Shown: in pieces, positions 9,053 through 18,141 of the stretch
Layout: the number at the start of each line of letters is the position of its first letter
Numbering within the stretch: position 1 is the first letter of the stretch
NCBI GenBank assembly: GCA_964426915.1
Contig: CAYRTD010000002.1
Location: forward strand, 13,121 to 77,120
DNA from: CAYRTD01 sp964426915
Lineage (GTDB): Bacteria > Bacteroidota > Bacteroidia > Bacteroidales > GCA-2748055
Reading direction: 5' to 3'
Length of the DNA stretch: 64,000 nucleotides
Program-made: the position numbers and the translations under genes
Notes under the pieces: model-generated
Seen by the model: the letters and a program-made list of their open reading frames with translations, nothing else
What the model was told of the DNA's origin: nothing
Databases searched by the model: none

Positions 9053-9285
9053 AAATCGCGTATGCGTTTTCCTGTTGTATAAAATTACTCCCTGCTACAG
9101 GAAAATGGAACAGGTTTCTGATGACCTGCGTTCTGAAAAATGATACATTTTTATAGACTGTTCATCATTGAAGAACATGTTCGGTTCATCATTTAATTTT
9201 CAAAAGTCTTATTTTCCAACACTTTCAGTATCTCTTTTGTTAGCTGAACACTTGCTGAAAGCAATTAATACTTAAGAAATCAGGT

Positions 9286-12200
9286 ATGATAAACAAAATC
9301 ATTAAATTTTTCCTGGAGAACAGACTGGTTACTGTTCTGATATTGGCGGGTTTTATTATCTGGGGGATCATAACCGCTCCATTTGGCTGGGAGATCGGTA
9401 ACCTGCCATCCGACCCCGTCCCTGTTGATGCCATTCCGGACATCGGCGAAAACCAGCAGATCGTTTTTACGGAATGGCCCGGCCGTTCTCCCCAGGATAT
9501 AGAAGACCAGATTTCCTATCCCTTAACTACCTATCTTTTAGGTATTCCGGGTGTGAAATCTATCCGTAGTTCTTCAATATTCGGTTTTTCAAGTATTTAT
9601 TTGATATTCGAAGAAGATATAGAATTTTACTGGTCCCGTTCCCGGATCCTTGAGAAGTTGAATTCATTGCCATCAGGATTGTTGCCTGAAGCAGTGCAGC
9701 CAGCGCTCGGGCCTGATGCCACGGGCCTTGGGCAGATATTCTGGTATACCCTGGAGGGACGGGATAAGGAAGGAAATCCGACGGGTGGCTGGGACTTACA
9801 TGAGATAAGGACCATTCAGGATTATTATGTAAAATACGGCTTAAATGCCACTCAGGGAGTTTCGGAAGTTGCTTCAATCGGAGGGTTTGTAAAAGAATAC
9901 CAGATAGATGTTAATCCCGATGCCCTTAAAGCCTATAATATTCCACTTCATTCTGTGATGGAGGCTGTGGGTAAATCCAATAAGGATATAGGTGCAAAAA
10001 CTATTGAAATAAATCAGGCAGAATATCTTGTGCGTGGGCTGGGGTATATTACAAAAGTTGAGGATATTGAGAAAGCGGTTGTGGCTGTGCATGAAAATGT
10101 TCCTGTAAGGATCGAAGATATTGCTGTTGTAGGGATTGGTCCGGCATCCCGTCGCGGAATACTTGATAAGGACGGTGCGGAAGTTGTGGGTGGAGTGGTT
10201 GTTGCACGATACGGAGCTAACCCCCTGGAAGTAATTAATAATGTAAAGGATAAGATTGAGGAAATTGCTCCCGGCTTACCAAAGAAAACTCTCTCAACCG
10301 GGGTGGAGAGTCAACTGACCATTGTTCCTTTTTATGACCGTTCCGGGTTGATCTACGAAACGCTGGGAACTCTGGAGGAAGCTCTTTCACTGGAGATACT
10401 TATTACCATACTGGTGGTAATAATCATGGTATATAACCTGCGGGCTTCATTATTAATTTCGAGTTTACTTCCTATCGCTGTGTTAATGGTTTTTATTGCC
10501 ATGAAATATTTTCATGTCGATGCGAATATTGTGGCATTATCGGGTATCGCGATAGCGATTGGGACAATGGTGGATCTTGGGGTCATTCTTTCAGAGAATA
10601 TTATTAAACATAATGATGAATCACCCCCGGGACAGAAGCTCATAACGACCATATATAATGGATCATCTGAAGTTTCATCTGCCATTCTCACTGCAGTTTC
10701 CACTACCATTGTCAGCTTTATTCCTGTTTTTACCCTGCAGGGTGCGGAAGGTAAACTTTTCGGACCTCTGGCATTTACCAAAACTTTTGCCCTTATAGCA
10801 GCTCTTATCGTCTCCCTTTTTATTTTGCCAACTCTTGCCTATTGGTTTTTCGGAGTGAGGGTTAAAAAACGTCCCCTGGCCAATTGGCTGAATATAATCC
10901 TTACAGCAGCGGGTATTGCAATTCTTTTTACCGGGTTTGTATGGGGAGGGGTTATGCTTATTCTTCTGGGAACTGCCGGCATCCTGAAAAGTTTGTATTA
11001 TGAAAAAGAAAAGAAGGATCAACGATGGCAGGTGAGGTTAATTGGAAATTCTGATCTTATAATAGTTTCTATAGGAATTGTATGGCTTCTGGCCGGATAC
11101 TGGCTTCCCCTTGGAGCACAAAAATCTGTTTTGCTCAATGCTACTTTTATTGCTTTAATACTGATTATCATCCTGGGCTTTTTTGCATTACTTGAGCGAT
11201 ATTATAAATCTGTGCTCAACTGGTGTCTTGATCATAAAGTCGCTTTTCTGATCATTCCCGGAATCTTAATAATCCTGGGTATAAATATCTGGCTGGGCTT
11301 CAATACGGTATTTGGATTCATGGCGAAAGGTTTTGATAGCGCAGGCTGGAATATACGAACCACTAAGGTCTGGTCGGAACTCACCCATTCTTTCCCGGGC
11401 CTTGGAAAAGAGTTTATGCCTGCACTCGATGAAGGGAGTTTTTTGTTAATGCCAACCTCCATGCCGCATTCGGGTGTGGAATATAACCGTAAAGTGCTGG
11501 GTCAGCTTGATATGCTGGTTAGCAGTATACCGGAAGTTTCCCTGACTGTCGGGAAATTGGGACGGGTTAATTCGGCGCTTGACCCCGCACCCATTTCAAT
11601 GTATGAAAATGTGATCAATTACAAGCCGGAATATATACTTAATGAAAAAGGGCATAAAGTTCGTTTCAGGGTGGACAGGAAAGACAAATTTATCCTACGG
11701 TCCGGAGATACTCTTACAAATGAAGAAGCTCTTACCCTAAGTATAACAGAGAAAGAACTGATTCCGGACAGAAAAGGAAATTATTTCAGGAACTGGCGCG
11801 AACAGATCAAATCGCCCGATGATATCTGGGAGGAAATCGTCAGGGTTACAAAAATACCAGGCGTTACTTCTGCACCGAAGTTACAGCCCATTGAAACCCG
11901 GCTGGTAATGCTGCAGACCGGAATGCGTGCTCCGATGGGTATAAAGGTCTATGGCCCCGATCTGAATACTATACAGGAATTCGGGATCAGGCTTGAGGAT
12001 ATCCTGAAAGAAGTTCCTTCAGTAAAGCGAGAAGCGGTTTTTGCCGACCGGATTGTAGGAAAGCCTTATCTACACCTGAATATTGACCGTGAAAAAATTT
12101 CCCGGTATGGTTTGAATATTGACGACGTGCAGCAAAGTATCGAAACCGCCATCGGGGGTATGAAAATAACTTCTACTGTAGAGGGAAGGGAAAGATATCC

Positions 12201-13110
12201 CGTACGGGTGAGGTATCCAAGAGAACTCAGAGACAACCCGGAGGCCATCAGCAAGATTCTTGTGCCTACACCCACAGGTGCTCAGATTCCTCTGGGTCAG
12301 CTGGTGGATATTGAGTATGTGCAGGGTCCTCAGGCAATCAAAAGTGAAGAAACTTTTTTAACGGGCTATGTACTTTTCGATAAGCGTGAAGGGGAGGCAG
12401 AAGTAAATGTGGTAAATGATGCAAGAGACCTGATCCAAACAAGGATCGATGAAGGTCAGTTATCGGTGCCCGCCGGAGTAAGTTATAAGTTCTCGGGAAG
12501 CTACGAAAATCAGATAAGGGCTGAAAAGCGTTTATCCATTATCGTACCCCTCGTATTGTTTATAATATTTCTTATACTTTTCTTCCAGTTCAAATCCGTA
12601 TCTACTTCACTTATGGTGTTTACGGGAATAGTTATGGCTTTCAGCGGAGGTTTTTTGATGCTCTGGTTATACGGTCAGCCCGGCTTCGCTGATTTTTCTG
12701 TTTTCGGTACAAATATGAGAGATCTTTTCCAGATGCATCCCATAAATCTAAGTGTTGCTGTTTGGGTGGGCTTTATTGCGCTATTTGGTATTGCGACTGA
12801 TGACGGTGTGCTTATGGGTACTTATCTCGACCAGAGTTTCGAACGAAATAAGACGGATAGCCTGGAAGGTATTAGAGCTGCAGTGGTGGAGGCAGGCCAA
12901 AGACGGATAAGACCTGCCGTTATGACCTCAGCAACCACAATCATTGCACTTTTGCCTATTCTTACCTCTTCCGGAAAAGGTTCGGATATAATGATACCCA
13001 TGGCTATACCCGCCTTCGGAGGAATGTTGGTGGCGGCAATCACATATTTTATCGTTCCGACACTTTATAGCATCCGTGAAGAAAGAAAATTTAAAAAGTT
13101 AAATCCATGA
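9286..13110 (+). CDS. cusA: CusA/CzcA-family heavy-metal efflux RND transporter
   Basis: A 1274-residue inner-membrane RND proton/metal antiporter, the pump of a tripartite efflux complex. N-terminal TM1 and porter region (NQQIVFTEWPGRSPQDIEDQ about residues 56-75), central TM bundle with the HME-RND signature GIAIAIGTMVDLGVILSEN (about 420-438, with the proton-relay Asp), and C-terminal TM bundle with FGIATDDGVLMG. Met-rich porter positions (MPTSMP; MLQTGMRAPMGIKV) favour Cu(I)/Ag(I) over Zn/Co, though this is inferred. It is about 200 residues longer than E. coli CusA because of extra sequence near residues 510-690 and 780-860, seen in other Bacteroidota members. Its stop overlaps the next start by 4 bp (ATGA). 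Confidence 0.93.
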   Translation: MINKIIKFFLENRLVTVLILAGFIIWGIITAPFGWEIGNLPSDPVPVDAIPDIGENQQIVFTEWPGRSPQDIEDQISYPLTTYLLGIPGVKSIRSSSIFGFSSIYLIFEEDIEFYWSRSRILEKLNSLPSGLLPEAVQPALGPDATGLGQIFWYTLEGRDKEGNPTGGWDLHEIRTIQDYYVKYGLNATQGVSEVASIGGFVKEYQIDVNPDALKAYNIPLHSVMEAVGKSNKDIGAKTIEINQAEYLVRGLGYITKVEDIEKAVVAVHENVPVRIEDIAVVGIGPASRRGILDKDGAEVVGGVVVARYGANPLEVINNVKDKIEEIAPGLPKKTLSTGVESQLTIVPFYDRSGLIYETLGTLEEALSLEILITILVVIIMVYNLRASLLISSLLPIAVLMVFIAMKYFHVDANIVALSGIAIAIGTMVDLGVILSENIIKHNDESPPGQKLITTIYNGSSEVSSAILTAVSTTIVSFIPVFTLQGAEGKLFGPLAFTKTFALIAALIVSLFILPTLAYWFFGVRVKKRPLANWLNIILTAAGIAILFTGFVWGGVMLILLGTAGILKSLYYEKEKKDQRWQVRLIGNSDLIIVSIGIVWLLAGYWLPLGAQKSVLLNATFIALILIIILGFFALLERYYKSVLNWCLDHKVAFLIIPGILIILGINIWLGFNTVFGFMAKGFDSAGWNIRTTKVWSELTHSFPGLGKEFMPALDEGSFLLMPTSMPHSGVEYNRKVLGQLDMLVSSIPEVSLTVGKLGRVNSALDPAPISMYENVINYKPEYILNEKGHKVRFRVDRKDKFILRSGDTLTNEEALTLSITEKELIPDRKGNYFRNWREQIKSPDDIWEEIVRVTKIPGVTSAPKLQPIETRLVMLQTGMRAPMGIKVYGPDLNTIQEFGIRLEDILKEVPSVKREAVFADRIVGKPYLHLNIDREKISRYGLNIDDVQQSIETAIGGMKITSTVEGRERYPVRVRYPRELRDNPEAISKILVPTPTGAQIPLGQLVDIEYVQGPQAIKSEETFLTGYVLFDKREGEAEVNVVNDARDLIQTRIDEGQLSVPAGVSYKFSGSYENQIRAEKRLSIIVPLVLFIIFLILFFQFKSVSTSLMVFTGIVMAFSGGFLMLWLYGQPGFADFSVFGTNMRDLFQMHPINLSVAVWVGFIALFGIATDDGVLMGTYLDQSFERNKTDSLEGIRAAVVEAGQRRIRPAVMTSATTIIALLPILTSSGKGSDIMIPMAIPAFGGMLVAAITYFIVPTLYSIREERKFKKLNP

Positions 13111-14342
13111 GAACAGCGATCATTATACTCATCACCATAGTAATTGGGATTTTTCCCGCAGGGGCACAAAGTCTGAATGAATATTTTAAAATTGCTGCAG
13201 AACAGAATCCCGGACTTCAAAGCAAATACAAGGAATTCGAAGCGGCTCTGGAGAAAGTTCCTCAGGTTAGTTCACTTCCTGATCCTGTGTTTAGTTTTGG
13301 TTTTTTCCTTTCCCCTGTGGAAACCAGAGTAGGACCACAGCGCTGTAAATTTTCCCTGAATCAGATGTTTCCATGGTTTGGTACCCTGGAAGCACAAAAT
13401 AATGCTGCGGCATTGCTGGCAGAAGCCAGATATCAGGTTTTTCTCGATGCGCGTAATGAACTCTTCTACAAAGTAGCAGCCGCGTATTATCCTCTTTATG
13501 AACTAAAAAGGTGGCAGCAGATAGAAGAGGAAAACATAGAGATTCTAAGTTCATATAAAAGTCTTGCCTCCAAAAAATTTGAAAATGGAACGGCTGCTAT
13601 GACAGATGTTTTAAGAGTTGATATTTTAATCCGGGAGGCCCGGACGGAGCTGGAAATTCTGAATCATAAGGAATTCTCATTACTCACTACCTTCAATAAA
13701 TTATTGAACAGGGAAGAGGAGACGGAAGTACTCATACAAGACTCTATCGAGATTTCCCCTTTTGCAGCAGATATTGTGAATAAGGACTCTTTACTGATTG
13801 AAAATCCTGTATTAGAGGAGATTGATCTCAGGATAAAGGCCGGTGAGGCTTCGGAAACTGCAGCTAAAAAACAGGGAATGCCCACACTGGGTGTTGGCCT
13901 GGATTATGTTATCGTGGGCGAGAGGAATGATATCACCTCCCCTGATAACGGAAAGGATGCAATCATGCCTATGGTATCTGTCAGCATTCCTTTTTTCAGT
14001 AAAAAGTACAAAGCAGCAGCTAACGAAGCACGAATAATGCAGGAAAGCTATGCACTAAAAAAACAAGAACTTATAAATTCCCTGCAAAGCGATTATGAGT
14101 CGGTCCGGTTTCAGATTAAACAGGCTGAAAAAGAGATCCGTCTGTATCATGAACAGGTTGAAGAGAGCCGGAGGATCGTAAATCTTTTACTGTCTTCATA
14201 CAGTAGTGCGGGAAATGATTTTGAAGAAGTACTTGATGTACATCAGAGACTTCTTAAATATGACAAAATGCTGGCAAGGGCTAAAGTGAAGTATAAAACA
14301 GCAATTGCCAGAATGAATTATTTAATAGCAAAAAAATATTAA
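13107..14342 (+). CDS. TolC-family outer-membrane efflux protein
   Basis: A 411-residue outer-membrane factor (CusC/CzcC-like) that would form the exit duct of the metal pump. A signal peptide (residues 1-20, ending in AGAQS) is followed by two long alpha-helical repeats with heptad-like patterns (about 35-210 and 235-410) and the family-typical LPDPVFSFGFFLSPVETRVG near residues 56-75. There is no lipobox. It is translationally coupled to cusA by a 4-bp overlap and is followed after one base by the adaptor gene, so the three form one operon in the order pump-channel-adaptor. Confidence 0.9.
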   Translation: MRTAIIILITIVIGIFPAGAQSLNEYFKIAAEQNPGLQSKYKEFEAALEKVPQVSSLPDPVFSFGFFLSPVETRVGPQRCKFSLNQMFPWFGTLEAQNNAAALLAEARYQVFLDARNELFYKVAAAYYPLYELKRWQQIEEENIEILSSYKSLASKKFENGTAAMTDVLRVDILIREARTELEILNHKEFSLLTTFNKLLNREEETEVLIQDSIEISPFAADIVNKDSLLIENPVLEEIDLRIKAGEASETAAKKQGMPTLGVGLDYVIVGERNDITSPDNGKDAIMPMVSVSIPFFSKKYKAAANEARIMQESYALKKQELINSLQSDYESVRFQIKQAEKEIRLYHEQVEESRRIVNLLLSSYSSAGNDFEEVLDVHQRLLKYDKMLARAKVKYKTAIARMNYLIAKKY

Positions 14343-14343
14343 G

Positions 14344-16176
14344 ATGAAAAGGAATATATTTTCAACCAGACAAATAATGATAATTATTGTCACGCTGCTC
14401 GCCGGCTTATTTTTGGGATGGTTATTTTTTAGCGATTCGGATGATGACCATGTGGAAGAGGCTTTGATGGAATCCGAAGTGGCTGAAGAGATAATATGGA
14501 CCTGTTCCATGCATCCGCAAATACGCCAGGAAGAACCCGGTGACTGCCCAATTTGCGGCATGGACCTGATCCCTCTCGACCAGGAAGATGATGATCATGC
14601 CGATGCCCGGGTTGTGAGCATGTCGCCCACTGCCATGCAGTTGGCAAATGTCAGAACAGCCAGGGCGGGCTCCATGGATGCTGTTAAATCGCTGCGTCTC
14701 AATGGGAAGGTTCAGCCCGATGAACGACTGGTTTTTTCACAGTCATCACATGTTCCGGGACGAATAGAACAGCTCGGTGTAAATTTTACAGGTGAATTTG
14801 TAAACAAGGGCCAGACACTGGCACGGGTTTATTCGCCGGATCTGGTTACCGCTCAGAAAGAATTATTTGAGGCAGAAAAGATGAAAGAAGTACAGCCGGG
14901 TTTATTCAGGGCGGCAAAAGAGAAACTTAGAAACTGGAACCTTGGTGAAGAACAGATAAACGAGATCCTCGAAGATGGGGAACCGAGAGAGAATTTTGCC
15001 ATAAGTGCCGATGTTTCTGGTTATGTGACCCGTAAATTCATAAACCTGGGCGACTATATTCAACGTGGAGAAGCCATTTATGAGATAACTGATCTTTCAA
15101 AAGTCTGGGTATTATTTGATATCTATGAATCAGACATGCCATGGGTAAAAAAAGGAGATAAAGTGTCTTTTTCCGTAGCCTCATTACCGGGTGAAAGTTT
15201 TGAATCATCCATAAGCTTTATCGATCCGGTGATTGATCCTGAAACACGCATAGCAAAGGCCAGAATTGAAGTTCCCAACAGAAACCTGCAGCTTAAACCT
15301 GAAATGTTTGCCTCCGGCATTGTGCAGGCAAAACTTCCGGAAAGTTCAAATGCTTTGATCATTCCTAAATCATCAGTTATGTGGACGGGGGAACGTTCGG
15401 TTGTGTATGTAAGAACCAGTACGGACCAGGGTGTAAGCTTTATTATGCGGGAAGTAGTACTGGGATCAGCCCTTGGAGATGGATATATTGTAAAAAGTGG
15501 CTTGTCTGAGGAAGAAGAGATCGCCGTTCACGGAACTTTCAGTATTGATGCTGCTGCGCAGTTGGCTGGTAAGCCCAGTATGATGAATCCTTCCTTTGCT
15601 GAAGCTTCGGAAGGCAGGCCGGAAGGAGGTGAGGTGATGACCGGGCATAGTCATGGAGATCATATAGCAAGGGATACGGAAATGGCTGATATGGATATGG
15701 AAGCTGAGCCGGATGAAGATTATGATGCCCCGGTTGAATTTAAAGAACAGTTAACAGATGTTTATCAGCAATACCTTATTATGAAAAATCATTTTGTTGA
15801 AACTGCCCCGGGGAAGGTAAGGGAAGCTGCGGGGGATGTTCAGGAATCTTTGAATGATATTGATATGAGCCTGCTGGCTGGCGCGGCACACGAAAAGTAC
15901 ATGAAACATGCGAATGAACTGAAAACTACTATTGGTGCAATCGCTGCAAGTTCTGATATAGATCAGCAGCGCCGTGAATTTTCACGATTCAATGAGCATT
16001 TCTCTGAAATAATAAGAAGCTTTGGTCTGGCAGGAGAAACTGCTTATTATCAGTACTGTCCTATGGCAAATCAGGATAAGGGAGCTTACTGGTTTAGTGA
16101 AACAAACGAGATACGGAATCCCTATTTCGGAGATGAAATGCTAATGTGCGGTGAAACGCGGGATACAATAAAGTAA
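14344..16176 (+). CDS. cusB: CusB-type periplasmic adaptor with heavy-metal-binding and DUF3347 domains
   Basis: A 610-residue membrane-fusion protein linking the CusA-type pump to the TolC channel. A membrane anchor (about residues 11-29) leads to a heavy-metal-binding domain WTCSMHPQ...CPICGMDLIP (Cys54, Cys68, Cys71), then barrel-sandwich and beta-barrel adaptor domains (about 100-395), a His/Met/acid-rich linker (about 425-460: GHSHGDH, ADMDMEAE), and a C-terminal DUF3347 domain (about 465-610) with YCPMANQDKGAYW. The latter two probably pass Cu(I)/Ag(I) to the pump. At about residues 416-428 the peptide SFAEASEGRPEGG is encoded by a palindromic repeat inserted in frame (see that entry). 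The gene begins one base after the TolC stop. Confidence 0.9.
   Translation: MKRNIFSTRQIMIIIVTLLAGLFLGWLFFSDSDDDHVEEALMESEVAEEIIWTCSMHPQIRQEEPGDCPICGMDLIPLDQEDDDHADARVVSMSPTAMQLANVRTARAGSMDAVKSLRLNGKVQPDERLVFSQSSHVPGRIEQLGVNFTGEFVNKGQTLARVYSPDLVTAQKELFEAEKMKEVQPGLFRAAKEKLRNWNLGEEQINEILEDGEPRENFAISADVSGYVTRKFINLGDYIQRGEAIYEITDLSKVWVLFDIYESDMPWVKKGDKVSFSVASLPGESFESSISFIDPVIDPETRIAKARIEVPNRNLQLKPEMFASGIVQAKLPESSNALIIPKSSVMWTGERSVVYVRTSTDQGVSFIMREVVLGSALGDGYIVKSGLSEEEEIAVHGTFSIDAAAQLAGKPSMMNPSFAEASEGRPEGGEVMTGHSHGDHIARDTEMADMDMEAEPDEDYDAPVEFKEQLTDVYQQYLIMKNHFVETAPGKVREAAGDVQESLNDIDMSLLAGAAHEKYMKHANELKTTIGAIAASSDIDQQRREFSRFNEHFSEIIRSFGLAGETAYYQYCPMANQDKGAYWFSETNEIRNPYFGDEMLMCGETRDTIK
15589..15626 (+). 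repeat. In-frame palindromic repeat inside the adaptor gene
   Basis: CCTTCC (15589-15594) pairs with GGAAGG (15609-15614 and again 15621-15626) around the palindrome GAAGCTTC (15601-15608). It encodes the peptide SFAEASEGRPEG, which resembles peptides produced where REP-like palindromes have landed in reading frames of Bacteroidota and candidate-phylum genomes. It falls in the linker between the adaptor core and DUF3347, where an insertion would be tolerated. Confidence 0.65.
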
Positions 16177-16317
16177 GCCCACTGTGACTATTCTTATTTT
16201 ATACCGGGTGAAGAATTCTCTTACACAATGGAAGTAGGAATCAAAATCTTTTTGTCAGCTTTAATTTTGCAACAAAGAGACAATTAAAACAATTATTAAT
16301 TATAAAAATCAAACACA

Positions 16318-16671
16318 ATGAAAAAAGTAATGTCAGGTATGATTATTATGTTCCTTATGGGAACCATGAGCTTGTTTGCGCAAAACAAGACAGAGAAATT
16401 TGAAGTAAGAGGAAACTGCGGCATGTGTGAAAAGCGGATTGAAAAGGCTGCAAAATCGGTAGACGGGGTTACAGCGGCTGACTGGGATCAGAAAACCAAA
16501 ATGGCTGAAGTAACTTTTGATCAGTCAAAAACCGGTTTACATAAAATACATATGGCAATTGCAAAAGCTGGTCATGACACGGATATGCATAAAGCCAGTG
16601 ATGAAGCCTATAAAAAGCTTCCGGGATGTTGTAAATATGATCGTGAAGGTTCCGAAAATGGAGATAAATAA
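16318..16671 (+). CDS. Exported heavy-metal-associated (HMA) domain protein
   Basis: A 117-residue protein with a signal peptide (residues 1-21, cleavage after FAQ) and a single HMA domain (about 25-90). The metal site reads NCGMC (Cys34, Cys37) in place of the common MxCxxC, so one upstream Met is absent. The tail carries a Cys pair in LPGCCKYD (about 104-111). It probably acts as a periplasmic copper chaperone feeding the adjacent efflux complex. It starts 141 bp after the adaptor gene; TAATTTTG at 16262-16269 may be a -7 box giving it its own promoter. A terminator follows at 16755. Confidence 0.88.
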   Translation: MKKVMSGMIIMFLMGTMSLFAQNKTEKFEVRGNCGMCEKRIEKAAKSVDGVTAADWDQKTKMAEVTFDQSKTGLHKIHMAIAKAGHDTDMHKASDEAYKKLPGCCKYDREGSENGDK

Positions 16672-16754
16672 TAGCTAAATAAACCGCCGGGTTTTGGAGT
16701 CGGTCCCGGCAGCTTCCTGTTTGCTCCACCTAACCGGCTTATAAAAGTCAAATT

Positions 16755-16789
16755 ACCCGGAGATAAATCTGATTAGATCCGGGTTTTTT
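16755..16789 (+). terminator. Rho-independent terminator after the efflux locus
   Basis: ACCCGGA (16755-16761) and TCCGGGT (16778-16784) form a 7-bp stem with a 16-base loop, followed directly by a T run. It lies 84 bp after the HMA gene stop and ends the metal-efflux transcript. Confidence 0.8.
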
Positions 16790-16954
16790 CTTTTACCCAC
16801 TTACTGTGGATAAGATACACAAAAACCTTTTTTATTTCGTTTCCAACTCCCTCGCATAAATAAAATTGGCGAATTCATCACCAGTGTTAACATGCACAAA
16901 AACAAATCTTTACATATGGTGCAGACTACTGTTTAGCTCGAAAAACTGATCATT

Positions 16955-16972
16955 TTGGCACGAAATTGGGCC
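16955..16972 (+). promoter_or_regulatory. Possible sigma-54-type promoter (imperfect)
   Basis: TTGGCACG is an exact -24 element. The GC of the -12 element would be 11 rather than 10 bases after the GG pair. The downstream ATG is at 17017. No enhancer-binding regulator is encoded in this window. Confidence 0.3.
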
Positions 16973-17016
16973 TTTTCACTTATAAAGTTTAATGTTACAT
17001 TCTTAATTCTACCAAA

Positions 17017-17664
17017 ATGAAAAAGTTATTACATCTTACCGGCATATTTACAGGAATCATGTTACTGTTTATTTACCTCAGTTCGTGTGTTGGTACTTCA
17101 ACCTTGGTAACTGGGACATGGGAAAGTGAAAGAGTCGGGAAAAGCTATGAAAACATTATGGTGGTGGCTCTTGTACCCACCGTTAGTTCAAGATCGACCA
17201 TAGAAAAGCAGATGGTGGAAAGCCTTAGCGGGAAAGGTGTTAATGCTACACAAAGTATGGACATTCTTCCAACGAAATTTATTGAAGAGGAAAACAGGAA
17301 ACAGGAGATCCTTAACAATATCAGAAGTGATGGCGCTGATGGCATTCTGACGGTTTCACTTATTGATAAAGAAACGGAATCCCGTTATGTTCCCGGTTCA
17401 AATCCTTATGCACCTTATCCTCACTACAGTTTCTACGGGCAATTTTGGGGATACTATAATTACTGGTATCCACGCTTTTATGACAGAGGTTACTATACAG
17501 AGGATAAGGTTTATTACATCGAAACGAACCTTTACGATACGGAAACCGAGGAGCTCGTATGGTCAGCCCAAAGCAAAACATACGATCCGGTAAATCTTGA
17601 TACTTTTTCCAAAGACTTTGCTAAAGCGATAGTTAATAAACTTGATGAAGCAGATATAATTTAA
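17017..17664 (+). CDS. DUF4136-like exported lipoprotein
   Basis: A 215-residue protein with a lipoprotein signal (hydrophobic residues 5-22, lipobox YLSSC with Cys24). The mature part has a Rossmann-like start (YENIMVVALVPTVSSRSTIEKQMVESL, shown here in part), an aromatic Tyr/Pro/Trp-rich segment at about 120-160 (PYAPYPHYSFYGQFWGYYNY) and a final ETNLYDTETEELVWSAQSKT strand-turn-strand, the pattern of DUF4136-type lipoproteins. It is probably anchored in the outer membrane facing the periplasm; function unknown. It is monocistronic between a terminator and a long gap, with a possible sigma-54-like box upstream. Confidence 0.8.
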   Translation: MKKLLHLTGIFTGIMLLFIYLSSCVGTSTLVTGTWESERVGKSYENIMVVALVPTVSSRSTIEKQMVESLSGKGVNATQSMDILPTKFIEEENRKQEILNNIRSDGADGILTVSLIDKETESRYVPGSNPYAPYPHYSFYGQFWGYYNYWYPRFYDRGYYTEDKVYYIETNLYDTETEELVWSAQSKTYDPVNLDTFSKDFAKAIVNKLDEADII

Positions 17665-18141
17665 AAAGATGAGTTTTCTAAGCTGAATTATTCATCCATC
17701 ATGTTCAGGGAAGATTCCTTGTCCGGATCTGATGAAATTATATTTTATTTCAAGGATTACAAAACGATCCCGATTCCACGGAAATTGTCACACTTTGCTG
17801 CATATGACGGGTTAAAAGTTTGGGATTTCTTTTTCCAAAAAAAAACAGAAATCAAAGCTGGAAATAATCCGGGACGAAATAATGAAATTTATAAACTGAA
17901 AGATTTTGGTTGTGGATTTTAATCTCACTTGTCGGGATAATTCAACAAATCCATAGAAATATACGATTTTACTTCTGACCTCTAAGGCATTGCTTTTTAA
18001 TGATTATGCAGGTTTTTCAAAGAAAAATCTGATTTTTTTAAGTGTCTGGCATAATCTTTTCGCTTGTATCAGGGTATCCGGTTCTTTGAGAAGTATTTTT
18101 TTGACCAGAACCCACAGGTAGTATCAATTAATATTTTTCCT
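17665..18141. other. Gene-poor stretch of 477 bp
   Basis: Only a weak 73-codon frame (17701-17922) is present, with no recognisable motif or clear ribosome-binding site, so I do not call it a gene. No hairpin terminator or exact TAnnTTTG box is evident. It probably holds the promoter of the large envelope protein gene. Confidence 0.5.

Larger units (their letters stand above)
16672..17016. other. Intergenic stretch with terminator and sigma-54-like box
   Basis: This 345-bp gap holds the terminator at 16755-16789 and, at 16955-16972, TTGGCACGAAATTGGGCC, which matches the -24 half of a sigma-54 promoter but places the -12 GC one base too far. No gene is seen. The lipoprotein gene follows 45 bp after that box. 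Confidence 0.6.

Noticed and set aside
17701..17922. 73-codon plus-strand frame after the DUF4136-like gene
   Set aside because: No recognisable motif, no clear ribosome-binding site, and low-complexity composition like the surrounding gap.
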